A stretch of 7,339 nt of DNA from Treponema sp. (GTDB lineage: Bacteria > Spirochaetota > Spirochaetia > Treponematales > Treponemataceae), in NCBI GenBank assembly GCA_017613485.1, contig JAGADS010000060.1:1-7339 (forward strand). The letters are read 5' to 3'. Below, one piece after another: positions 1 through 5,716 of this stretch; the first letter of the stretch is position 1; every line of letters starts with the position of its first letter. A program made the translations under genes and the position numbers. The notes under the pieces are model-generated. The model worked only from the letters and a program-made list of their open reading frames with translations, was not told the DNA's origin and searched no databases.

Positions 1-138
1 ATCCGCCGTGTATTCGCAGAGCAGCCAGATGTATTCGATCCACGCCTCTATCTTGGACCAGCCCGCGAAGAACTCAAGAAGATGTATGCAGAGAAGAACA
101 TCAACGTATTCGGCTCAGCAGGACACGCATTTGACTGA
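1..138 (+). CDS. fba: Class II fructose-bisphosphate aldolase, C-terminal 45 residues (partial)
   Basis: This is the 3' end of a gene that starts before the window; the frame is open from base 1 to TGA at 136-138. The residues include a DPRLYLGPAREELKKMY stretch and end in FGSAGHAFD. From memory, this resembles the C-terminus of zinc-dependent class II fructose-1,6-bisphosphate aldolases of the cbbA-like subtype (DPRKxLxPARxxMK...FGTAG). That enzyme interconverts fructose 1,6-bisphosphate with glyceraldehyde 3-phosphate and dihydroxyacetone phosphate in cytoplasmic glycolysis and gluconeogenesis. The zinc ligands and catalytic Asp lie upstream and cannot be checked here. A strong terminator follows, so this is probably the last gene of its transcript. 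The call rests only on the tail, but the pattern is characteristic. Confidence 0.82.
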   Translation: MRRVFAEQPDVFDPRLYLGPAREELKKMYAEKNINVFGSAGHAFD

Positions 139-149
139 TTCAATCAAGC

Positions 150-173
150 TTTATTCAACCGGATTTGAATAAA
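150..173. repeat. Perfect 9-bp inverted repeat in the fba 3' UTR
   Basis: TTTATTCAA (150-158) and TTGAATAAA (165-173) are exact reverse complements around a 6-base loop, CCGGAT. The element starts 11 bases after the aldolase stop and ends 8 bases before the terminator stem. It is AT-rich and has no T-tract directly after it, so it is not a terminator by itself. It could stabilise the 3' end of the mRNA or be a protein-binding palindrome. The same TTTATTCAA string recurs at 2030-2038 in the J-domain gene promoter. The symmetry is directly visible; any function is inferred. Confidence 0.6.
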
Positions 174-181
174 CATGACAG

Positions 182-213
182 CCCCTGGGATAAAAACCGG
201 GGGTTTCTTTTTT
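182..213 (+). terminator. Intrinsic terminator after fba
   Basis: CCCCTGG (182-188) pairs with CCGGGGG (197-203), giving seven pairs including one T-G wobble around the loop GATAAAAA. It is followed at once by TTTCTTTTTT (204-213). This is a classic GC-rich stem plus T-tract on the plus strand, 43 bases after the aldolase stop. It should isolate fba from the membrane-protein gene that begins at 253. Confidence 0.9.
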
Positions 214-216
214 GCC

Positions 217-246
217 TTGAACAAAAGGTGTTTTTTATGATAGTAT
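217..246 (+). promoter_or_regulatory. Candidate promoter for the 253-912 gene (would be leaderless)
   Basis: A -35-like TTGAAC (217-222), an 18-base spacer and a -10-like TAGTAT (241-246) preceded by TGA (extended -10) follow the fba terminator. Six bases after the -10 lies the A of the ATG at 253, so the predicted transcript would begin at the start codon. Each hexamer matches the sigma-70 consensus at 4 of 6 positions. The competing reading is that the Shine-Dalgarno-like AAAGGTG at 224-230 is real and serves the ATG at 237. Moderate to low confidence. Confidence 0.4.
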
Positions 247-252
247 TCCATT

Positions 253-912
253 ATGTATACGTTTTTAATAGCGGCAATCCCGTTGCTGCTCCTTATTCTG
301 GTAACAAATAATAACTCATACTCATGGAAATCATTTATTCCGCCGATCGCATTCGGCCTGGTGATTGGAATGATTTACGCGCTTGTAAAAAAATTCTTTA
401 TTTACACATCTTTCATCTGGACTGAGGATACTAACGCAAGCTTCATGCACCTGCTTTTGACTCAGACCATTCTTCCGATAGTGATTTGCCTGGTTGTATT
501 CCTTATATTCTCAAGGGACAGCGCAGTATACAAGGCAGAATCCACAGGCCCCATGCTTGCCGCATTTTATGCCGTAGTCGTGCCGTTTACTGTAATCTCA
601 GGTCCTGACAAAACAACTACATTCATGATTTTCGGAAAACCGCTTGTTTATGCAGGAATGCTAATTTTACTGTCACTTTTCGCAGCACTTGGAACTGCAA
701 AAATAGCACAGAAAAAAATCTTCATTGCCATTCCGTTCTATATCATTTCCCTGGCTCAGATTCCGATTCCTGCATATATCGAAAACAGATGGTATTACAC
801 TATGGACGGCTTCTGCCTTACTTTCTCCGTAATCTATGCCGCCATAGCCCTGTTCTTCTATCTTTTTGTTAACGGAATCAACATGCTTGTAAGCAAATCC
901 AAGCAGGAGTAG
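253..912 (+). CDS. Unrecognised polytopic membrane protein
   Basis: I do not recognise this 219-residue protein. It is strongly hydrophobic, with about seven likely membrane segments near residues 3-18, 28-46, 64-87, 99-116, 128-148, 155-173 and 186-210, and short, mostly basic connecting loops (for example KK at 46-47 and KK at 154-155). It ends in a basic tail, SKSKQE. No catalytic motif, ATP-binding loop or transporter signature is evident. The frame is closed upstream by TAG at 241-243, so ATG 253 is the earliest possible start. No ribosome binding site lies at normal distance from it. A good one (AAAGGTG, 224-230) instead faces an out-of-frame ATG at 237 that opens only 24 codons. The gene follows the fba terminator, so it is probably transcribed separately. 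It converges on the GNAT gene with 34 bases between them and no clear terminator. It is probably real because of its length and sustained membrane pattern. Confidence 0.75.
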   Translation: MYTFLIAAIPLLLLILVTNNNSYSWKSFIPPIAFGLVIGMIYALVKKFFIYTSFIWTEDTNASFMHLLLTQTILPIVICLVVFLIFSRDSAVYKAESTGPMLAAFYAVVVPFTVISGPDKTTTFMIFGKPLVYAGMLILLSLFAALGTAKIAQKKIFIAIPFYIISLAQIPIPAYIENRWYYTMDGFCLTFSVIYAAIALFFYLFVNGINMLVSKSKQE

Positions 913-946
913 CTTGAAATAGCCTGTCTCAACAGCTCAGCAGTCA

Positions 947-1417
947 CTAGAGAATGACCTCCATGCCGGTTTTCTGTACTTTCATGCCCATTTTCTCGTA
1001 GAATGCCCTTGCAGAGGGGTTGTTCTCCCATACATTGAGCGTAAGGTTATAGCATCCGTTCTGTCTTGCATAGTCAACAAGAAAGTCATATATGGCTTTT
1101 CCCACATGCTTACCGCGGCAATTCTCGTCCACACAGATGTCATCCACATACAGGGTGGTAATATTGGGCCAGTTGTTGTCTTTCTCGTGGCTCTGGAACA
1201 TTACAAAGCCGTACCCCATTACATAATCGTTTTCATCAACCGCTACAAAAACCGGACTCGAATCATCATGTATTATTTTCTTGAGCTCTTCATCTGTATA
1301 CTTTGTCTTGTCACGAATAAAAAGGTCAGGCCTGCCGTCATTGTGCACGTTGTTCACCTGAACTAAAAGCTCCATAATCCTCTTGCAATCCCTGTCCTCT
1401 GCCCTTCTGATATTCAT
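947..1417 (-). CDS. GNAT family N-acetyltransferase
   Basis: This is a 156-residue cytoplasmic acetyl-CoA-dependent acetyltransferase of the GNAT fold. Visible signatures are the beta4 strand leading into motif A (VDDICVDENCRGKHVG, residues 91-106), whose RGKHVG is the pyrophosphate-binding R/Q-x-x-G-x-G/A loop. After it come motif-B-like residues N128, W130, N132-N133, A136 and FYEKMGM (139-145). Length and layout fit a single complete domain. The substrate cannot be told from sequence; small molecules, antibiotics and protein N-termini are all possible. I place the start at ATG 1417, because AGAGG at 1424-1428 lies six bases upstream of it. The in-frame TTG at 1421-1423 touches that site and is a poor start. 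The gene is downstream of the small secreted-protein gene but separated from it by a terminator. No convincing promoter of its own was found, so it may depend on read-through. Confidence 0.88.
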   Translation of the reverse strand: MNIRRAEDRDCKRIMELLVQVNNVHNDGRPDLFIRDKTKYTDEELKKIIHDDSSPVFVAVDENDYVMGYGFVMFQSHEKDNNWPNITTLYVDDICVDENCRGKHVGKAIYDFLVDYARQNGCYNLTLNVWENNPSARAFYEKMGMKVQKTGMEVIL

Positions 1418-1423
1418 ATTCAA

Positions 1424-1428
1424 CCTCT
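1424..1428 (-). promoter_or_regulatory. Ribosome binding site fixing the GNAT start
   Basis: AGAGG on the minus strand (1428 to 1424) is six bases from ATG 1417-1415. It abuts TTG 1423-1421 with no spacing. This favours the ATG and a 156-residue protein over a TTG start that would add two residues. Confidence 0.75.
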
Positions 1429-1446
1429 AAAAAACAATTTTTAAAC

Positions 1447-1476
1447 AAAAAAAGGGCTACCCATAAAGAGTAGCCC
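1447..1476 (-). terminator. Intrinsic terminator of the secreted-protein gene
   Basis: Read on the minus strand, GGGCTAC (1476-1470) pairs perfectly with GTAGCCC (1460-1454) around a 9-base loop and is followed by seven T residues (1453-1447). It lies 40 bases beyond the stop of the small secreted-protein gene and 30 bases before the GNAT start. It should make the upstream gene monocistronic. Confidence 0.9.
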
Positions 1477-1487
1477 CCTCATCGCAA

Positions 1488-1503
1488 CCGGTAAGATTAC
1501 CGG
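1488..1503. repeat. Short perfect inverted repeat before the terminator
   Basis: CCGGTAA and TTACCGG are exact reverse complements separated by two bases; as a hairpin it would be a 6-bp stem with an AGAT tetraloop. It lies between the stop of the secreted-protein gene (1516) and the terminator hairpin. No T-tract follows on either strand, so it is not an obvious terminator. It may protect the 3' end of the short mRNA from exonucleases (inference). Confidence 0.5.
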
Positions 1504-1515
1504 CCTGTAGCAATA

Positions 1516-1914
1516 CTACTCGAGATCAGCGTCTCCACCATTCCAAGTGATTGTCACTTCGTATGGCTCGTCTGTCCAGTCGCGGTCAATGTTCAGTGTA
1601 AGATCCTTTGAGAGACCTGCTGTGAACTTGTAGGTGCGGCATGTCTTCTTTGAGTGGAAAGAGATTGAAACACCAGACAATCCTGCAGACAGATCATAAT
1701 TCTCAATATTTGCATCTGTGAAAGTTGCATAGATTGCACCTGTCTTTGCATCAGAAATCTGAAGCATTCCCTCTCCATTTGTATTCTTCTTGATGGTGTA
1801 TACTGCATCCCAGTTTGAATCCAACCAAGAGCCAGAAAGTGTACCAACATCGAATGCAAATGCTCCAACAATACCTACGATTGCTACAGCAACCAAAGCG
1901 ATAAGTTTCTTCAT
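1516..1914 (-). CDS. Small secreted protein of unknown function
   Basis: I do not recognise this family. The 132-residue product starts MKK, has a hydrophobic core at residues 4-19 and a signal-peptidase-I-like AFA motif at 18-20, so cleavage after A20 is likely. There is no lipobox cysteine. The mature part, about 112 residues, is acidic and alternates short polar and hydrophobic stretches, suggesting a beta-rich fold. It has one cysteine (C92) and many Trp, Tyr and Thr residues (W30, W35, W113, W124). The early GSW (28-30) is faintly lipocalin-like, but that is speculation. A good ribosome binding site, AAGGAG (1921-1926), precedes ATG 1914 by six bases. The gene has a near-consensus promoter and its own terminator, consistent with an independently and perhaps strongly expressed periplasmic or exported protein. 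An overlapping 92-codon frame on the same strand is a shadow. Confidence 0.85.
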   Translation of the reverse strand: MKKLIALVAVAIVGIVGAFAFDVGTLSGSWLDSNWDAVYTIKKNTNGEGMLQISDAKTGAIYATFTDANIENYDLSAGLSGVSISFHSKKTCRTYKFTAGLSKDLTLNIDRDWTDEPYEVTITWNGGDADLE

Positions 1915-1945
1915 CTTTTACTCCTTAAAAATGAAATCTAATAAT

Positions 1946-1973
1946 ATTATACATCAAAATTGATAATAATCAA
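1946..1973 (-). promoter_or_regulatory. Promoter of the small secreted-protein gene
   Basis: On the minus strand, TTGATT (1973-1968), a 16-base spacer and a perfect TATAAT (1951-1946) form a sigma-70-type promoter. The predicted start near 1939 leaves a leader of about 25 bases that contains the AAGGAG site. A 14-base palindrome, TTGATAATAATCAA (1960-1973), covers the -35 and could be an operator. Confidence 0.7.
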
Positions 1974-2022
1974 GTATAAAACGAATTTTTTTTTAGTTAG
2001 CAACAGACAACATCATATCCAA

Positions 2023-2051
2023 TTGAATATTTATTCAAAATTCTGTAAAAT
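2023..2051 (+). promoter_or_regulatory. Promoter of the J-domain/map/icd operon (leaderless)
   Basis: TTGAAT (2023-2028), a 17-base spacer and TAAAAT (2046-2051) form a good sigma-70-type promoter. The +1 expected six bases after the -10 is 2058, the A of the J-domain gene ATG. The -35 is the left half of a 16-base perfect palindrome, TTGAAT-ATTT-ATTCAA (2023-2038), a possible operator. It is divergent from the secreted-protein promoter, with about 50 bases between the two -35 boxes. Confidence 0.6.
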
Positions 2052-2057
2052 AATGTT

Positions 2058-2810
2058 ATGCGGGATTTTTATTCGGTTCTTGGCGTTCCACACACAGCTT
2101 CCCTAGCTGAAATACGCCGGGCATACAGGAAAAAGGCAAAATTACTTCATCCAGACATAACACATGCTGAGTCAGACGATTTCAGGGAACTGGTTCAGGC
2201 ATACGAGACACTGTCTGACTTGAAATCCCGTGAGCTTTTTGACGAGGCATATTCTTTCAGGGCTACGTCTGCATATTCAAACAATCATTCTTCATTTGAT
2301 TACCGTGCATGGCTCCTTGAACGTGGGGATGATGAAAGCTATGCCAAGCTTATAATCTTTGACCTTACCCATAACCGTGAGGATGAGGCAGTCCAGATAT
2401 TCAAGAAGATGAACATGAAAAACATTAATTTCCGGCTCTCATACTGGTTCGGGCATCAGGAATTCATGGACTTTGGGTTTATCCTTGCCGAGGAGCTTGT
2501 TCTACGCCGTGAATACTATGATGCCGTGATTCTGCTTGACCAGATAATACGGATGGAATTCAAATACAATTATTTCAAATTCTTTTTTGCAGAAGTTCAG
2601 GACTTGATGAGGCATATTCTCAGGCATAACATAGAAGGAACTGTAAATGACGAGCTTGCAATTGACTCATGGGAAAGGGGGCTTGATCTTAAATTCGGGA
2701 AAAAGGATGACTCCTATTTTCTGTTAAAAATGGCTGATGCTTATGACAGAATCGGAGATCCGAGAACGGCCGCTATATGCCGCGACGAATCAATGCGTAT
2801 TGCATCCTAA
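2058..2810 (+). CDS. J-domain (DnaJ-like) co-chaperone with helical TPR-like tail
   Basis: Residues 3-67 form a J domain: DFYSVLGV at the start, a basic helix II (RRAYRKKAK, 20-28), the diagnostic HPD at 31-33, and a helix III with AYETLSD (48-54). J domains stimulate ATP hydrolysis by DnaK/Hsp70 through HPD. There is no Gly/Phe linker and no CxxCxGxG zinc region, so this 250-residue protein is a class III J protein, not DnaJ itself. The remainder is helical, with three TPR-like helix pairs (about 98-118, 145-166 and 222-248) that may bind a client or partner. The start is fixed by the J domain, which begins at residue 3, yet no Shine-Dalgarno sequence precedes it and the predicted transcript starts at the ATG. 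It is the first gene of a probable four-gene operon, 25 bases before map, so a role near nascent-chain handling is possible but unproven. Confidence 0.88.
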   Translation: MRDFYSVLGVPHTASLAEIRRAYRKKAKLLHPDITHAESDDFRELVQAYETLSDLKSRELFDEAYSFRATSAYSNNHSSFDYRAWLLERGDDESYAKLIIFDLTHNREDEAVQIFKKMNMKNINFRLSYWFGHQEFMDFGFILAEELVLRREYYDAVILLDQIIRMEFKYNYFKFFFAEVQDLMRHILRHNIEGTVNDELAIDSWERGLDLKFGKKDDSYFLLKMADAYDRIGDPRTAAICRDESMRIAS

Positions 2811-2835
2811 AGCTGTACAACAAGAGGAAAGATAA

Positions 2836-3630
2836 ATGATTAGACTTAAGAATGAGGATCAGATAAACAAGATAAGGATAAGCTGCCATTTGCTTGCAGA
2901 TCTGTTCAATGAGATTATTCCACGCGTAAAGCCAGGTGTAAGCACAAAGGAAATCGATGACTGGTGCGTTGACTTTGTAAAAAAACATGGAGGAAAGCCG
3001 GCATGGTATTCGGAGGGATTTCCCGGTTGCGCATGCATAAGCATAAACGAGCAGGTTATACATGGGGTTCCTTCCAAGAAAGTGATTGTACAGGACGGGG
3101 ACATAGTCTCTCTTGACATAGGAATAAACCTGAACGGCTATATCTCTGACAGCACACACACTGTGATGGTGGGAAACGTCAAGCCGGAGCACAAGAAGCT
3201 TGTAAAGGTAACACGTGAGGCCCTTATGCGTGGAATCCAGGAATGTCACCCGGGAAACAGGATAAGCGCAATCTCCAACGCGGTATATTCATTCTGCCAT
3301 GAGGAGAACGGCTACGGTGTGGTTTATGATTACTGCGGACATGGAGTTGGACTTGACGTACATGAGGATCCCAACGTTCCAAACTGCCCTTTCCGGGGAC
3401 AAAATCCGCGTATTCAGGCAGGCATGGTTCTTGCCATTGAGCCGATGATTAACGAGGGAACAGACGATGTAATTACCGGAGACAAGCACAGTGAATGGAC
3501 TGTGGTTACTGCAGACGGAAGCTGGAGCTGCCACGAGGAGCATACGGTCGCGGTTTTCCCGGATCACACAGAGATACTGACAGATCTTGACTATAACGGA
3601 AATTCATGCATGAAAGGCTCGAATTATTAG
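2836..3630 (+). CDS. map: Type I methionine aminopeptidase
   Basis: This is a complete 264-residue cytoplasmic metalloprotease that removes the initiator methionine from nascent proteins with small second residues. The five metal ligands of the M24 pita-bread fold are all present by motif: D94 (VSLDIG), D105 (GYISDST), H169 (CGHGVG), E202 (AIEPM) and E235 (EEHTV). The substrate-site histidine H76 is in NEQVIHGVP, and C67 sits where the E. coli enzyme has its S1-pocket cysteine. No N-terminal SEC-C/zinc extension is present, as expected for the short bacterial form. ATG 2836 has AGAGG (2823-2827) eight bases upstream. It follows the J-domain gene by 25 bases and precedes the next gene by 10, so co-transcription is likely. 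An antisense open frame inside it is a shadow. Confidence 0.96.
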   Translation: MIRLKNEDQINKIRISCHLLADLFNEIIPRVKPGVSTKEIDDWCVDFVKKHGGKPAWYSEGFPGCACISINEQVIHGVPSKKVIVQDGDIVSLDIGINLNGYISDSTHTVMVGNVKPEHKKLVKVTREALMRGIQECHPGNRISAISNAVYSFCHEENGYGVVYDYCGHGVGLDVHEDPNVPNCPFRGQNPRIQAGMVLAIEPMINEGTDDVITGDKHSEWTVVTADGSWSCHEEHTVAVFPDHTEILTDLDYNGNSCMKGSNY

Positions 3631-3640
3631 GGGGTAGTAC

Positions 3641-4360
3641 ATGGAAGAGAAAAGCGAAAAAGGATGGCCTGCTGTCTGTACCATAATCTGTATTTTAGGT
3701 GGTACACTTGCAGGAACGACACTTTGGGGCAGGCAGTTCAACTGGAAGGAGATTCTTATTGTCGCCGGAGCCGCCTTAATCGGTTTAATTCTAGGCTTTA
3801 TTTTCAGAAACAAGGGAAAGAGTGGAAAAGCTGTTTCCTTTATTCTCTGTGTCATTATTTTTGCAGGTCTTGTAGGAAGTGCAAAATACATAACATCAGA
3901 TTCTTACCTAGTAAAAAAAGAATGGCAGAAACATGCAATTACAAAAGTTCATTTTTCATACCCCGATGTCTTTAAAAGATATGATCTGTCTGATGAGCTT
4001 AAGGAAAAAGGCACGGTAAAAATCTATACGACAACTAAGGGTAAGCCACGCTACGCACACTACATGGAATACGATTTTACCGGTGACTACCCTACTCTTG
4101 AAGAATCAGTTGCAAATGTTGTTACAAGCATGGCAGGAAGCTTAAGGGCAAGGGGAATAGAATGGGATGACAATGCAGAAGTAACACCAACAACCGTAAA
4201 GGCAAGATTCACATACACATACAACCGCAAAACTTTTACAGGCTTTGCTTTCGGCTTTGAGGAAGGAAATCACTGCGAGATAGTCGCGTTCTATCCTCTA
4301 AAAAAACAGTTCTCAGAGGCATTCCTAAAAAAAATAGAAGACAGCATAACAATCGAATAA
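3641..4360 (+). CDS. Unrecognised three-pass membrane protein with extracytoplasmic domain
   Basis: I do not recognise this 239-residue protein. Three membrane segments are clear (about 10-28, 37-55 and 64-82). The loop between the second and third is very basic (RNKGKSGK, 56-63). With the charged N-terminus (MEEKSEK), the positive-inside rule puts N-terminus and loop in the cytoplasm and the rest outside. Residues 83-239 form one soluble domain that looks alpha/beta. It includes HFSYPDVF (104-111), a helix around 152-170, a strand pair around 187-206 (RFTYTYNRKTFTGFAFGF) and a closing helix, 222-236. The pattern recalls PsbP/DUF1795-like domains found after membrane anchors, but this is a guess. 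AGGGGG (3629-3634), overlapping the map stop codon, serves ATG 3641 and suggests translational coupling. icd follows after 14 bases. No catalytic motif is seen. Confidence 0.8.
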   Translation: MEEKSEKGWPAVCTIICILGGTLAGTTLWGRQFNWKEILIVAGAALIGLILGFIFRNKGKSGKAVSFILCVIIFAGLVGSAKYITSDSYLVKKEWQKHAITKVHFSYPDVFKRYDLSDELKEKGTVKIYTTTKGKPRYAHYMEYDFTGDYPTLEESVANVVTSMAGSLRARGIEWDDNAEVTPTTVKARFTYTYNRKTFTGFAFGFEEGNHCEIVAFYPLKKQFSEAFLKKIEDSITIE

Positions 4361-4374
4361 AAAGGAGTATTAAA

Positions 4375-5571
4375 ATGGCAAAAATCCAGATGAAGAATGC
4401 AATAGCAGAGTTGGACGGGGACGAGATGACCCGTGTTTTATGGAAGCTGATAAAGGACAAGCTTTTGCTTCCGTTTATTGACTTAAAGACAGAATACTAC
4501 GATCTTTCAATAACCGAGCGCGACAAGACAGATGATGCAATAACTTACGAGGCAGCTGCGGCAATCAAGAGGCTTGGTGTTGGAGTAAAATGCGCCACAA
4601 TCACATCAAACCAGGCAAGAGTTGAAGAATACAAGCTTACACATCTTACCCCCAGCCCGAACGGAATCCTCAGGGGCGAGCTTGACGGAACTGTATTCCG
4701 CACACCGATTTTCGTAAAGAACATCCAGGGAACGGTTAGCTGCTGGAAAAAACCGATTACACTCGGACGCCATGCTTACGGTGATGTGTACAAGAACTGC
4801 GAGATCAAGACACCGACAGCAGGAAAGGCAGAGCTTGTGTTTACAGGAGAGGACGGAAAGGAAATCCGTAAGACAATCATGGAAATGAAAAGCCCGGGAA
4901 TCATTCAGGGAATCCATAACATCGATGAGTCAATCGAGAACTTTGCACGCTGCTGCTTTAACTTTGCACTTGACCAAAAGCTTGACGTGTGGTTCGGGGC
5001 AAAGGACACAATCAGCAAGATTTATGACGGAAACTTCAAGGCAATCATGCAGAAGGTATTTGATGAGGAATACAAGGATAAATTCGACAAGGCAGGCCTC
5101 ACATACTTCTACACATTGATTGACGATGCTGTGGCACGTGTCGTAAAGAGCGAGGGTGGTTTCCTGTGGGCATGCAAGAACTATGACGGCGACGTTATGA
5201 GCGACATGATTGCATCAGCATGTGGAAGCCTTGCCATGATGACAAGCGTACTGGTATGTCCTAACGGTGAGTTTGAATACGAGGCAAGCCACGGTACCGT
5301 ACAGAAGCACTATTACCGCTATCTTAAGGGCGAAAAGACATCTACCAACCCTGTTGCAACAATATTCGCATGGACCGGTGCACTTGCAAAAAGAGCAGAA
5401 CTGGACAACACGCCTGAGCTTGCAGAATTTGCACACAAGCTGGAGAAGGCCACACTCAGCACAATTGAGGACGGCATAATGACAGGTGACCTTGCAAAGC
5501 TTGCAGATCCTGCACCCGTCAAAATCGTGAACAGCTGGGAATACATCGACGAGATTGCCTCCCGCCTGTAG
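4375..5571 (+). CDS. icd: NADP-dependent isocitrate dehydrogenase, eukaryote-like (type II) family
   Basis: This complete 398-residue enzyme converts isocitrate to 2-oxoglutarate and CO2 with reduction of NADP. It resembles dimeric human IDH1 rather than E. coli Icd. Isocitrate-site residues occur at T77, S94 (SPNG), R100, R109, R132 (GRHAYGD) and Y139; the catalytic Lys is K210. Metal ligands are D250 (LIDD), D273 and D277 (NYDGDVMSD). The cofactor segment SHGTVQKH (305-312) has K311-H312 where human IDH1 has Arg-His contacting the 2'-phosphate; with K258 this favours NADP over NAD. The human comparison is from memory. AAAGGAG lies upstream of ATG 4375 at good spacing. It is last in the probable J-domain/map operon. 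In treponemes, which generally lack a full TCA cycle, its likely role is supplying 2-oxoglutarate for glutamate and NADPH. Confidence 0.96.
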   Translation: MAKIQMKNAIAELDGDEMTRVLWKLIKDKLLLPFIDLKTEYYDLSITERDKTDDAITYEAAAAIKRLGVGVKCATITSNQARVEEYKLTHLTPSPNGILRGELDGTVFRTPIFVKNIQGTVSCWKKPITLGRHAYGDVYKNCEIKTPTAGKAELVFTGEDGKEIRKTIMEMKSPGIIQGIHNIDESIENFARCCFNFALDQKLDVWFGAKDTISKIYDGNFKAIMQKVFDEEYKDKFDKAGLTYFYTLIDDAVARVVKSEGGFLWACKNYDGDVMSDMIASACGSLAMMTSVLVCPNGEFEYEASHGTVQKHYYRYLKGEKTSTNPVATIFAWTGALAKRAELDNTPELAEFAHKLEKATLSTIEDGIMTGDLAKLADPAPVKIVNSWEYIDEIASRL

Positions 5572-5591
5572 TAAAAAAACTGAACAAAAAG

Positions 5592-5612
5592 ACCCCGGAT
5601 CAAGTCCAGAGT
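5592..5612. repeat. Degenerate REP-like palindrome (left member of pair)
   Basis: ACCCCGGA (5592-5599), a 5-base loop TCAAG and TCCAGAGT (5605-5612) form an imperfect hairpin with six of eight pairs. It resembles, in reverse orientation, the GTCATTCCGGGCTTG-type dispersed repeat seen at 5717-5740. Its right arm is the beginning of the 19-bp tandem unit. Confidence 0.55.
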
Positions 5613-5697
5613 GACAACATCAGTCCAGAGTGACAACATCAGTCCAGAGTGACAACATCAGTCCAGAGTGACAACATCAGTCCAGAGTGACAACATC
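5603..5697. repeat. 19-bp tandem repeat, five perfect copies
   Basis: The unit AGTCCAGAGTGACAACATC occurs five times head-to-tail without a mismatch, at 5603, 5622, 5641, 5660 and 5679. A sixth, decayed copy follows at 5698-5716, matching 11 of 19 positions and keeping TGACA and CAT. The unit is not a multiple of three and lies between convergent genes, so it is non-coding. Perfect identity implies recent expansion by slippage or continuing homogenisation, so copy number may vary between strains. There are no spacers, so this is not a CRISPR array. Confidence 0.95.
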
Positions 5698-5716
5698 GGT
5701 CTGCTTTGACAGCATG

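Noticed and set aside
1418..1423. TTG start for the GNAT gene
   Set aside because: The TTG touches the AGAGG site with no spacing; ATG 1417 has proper spacing.
1593..1871. 92-codon frame overlapping the secreted-protein gene
   Set aside because: It is a same-strand out-of-frame shadow; the signal peptide, ribosome binding site and promoter all belong to the other frame.
2773..3249. 158-codon open frame antisense to map
   Set aside because: It lies opposite a certain gene, has no domain or ribosome binding site, and reads as a shadow of the map codon pattern.
5603..5716. CRISPR-like repeats
   Set aside because: The 19-bp units abut with no spacers, the unit is short, and no cas gene is in the window; it is a tandem array.
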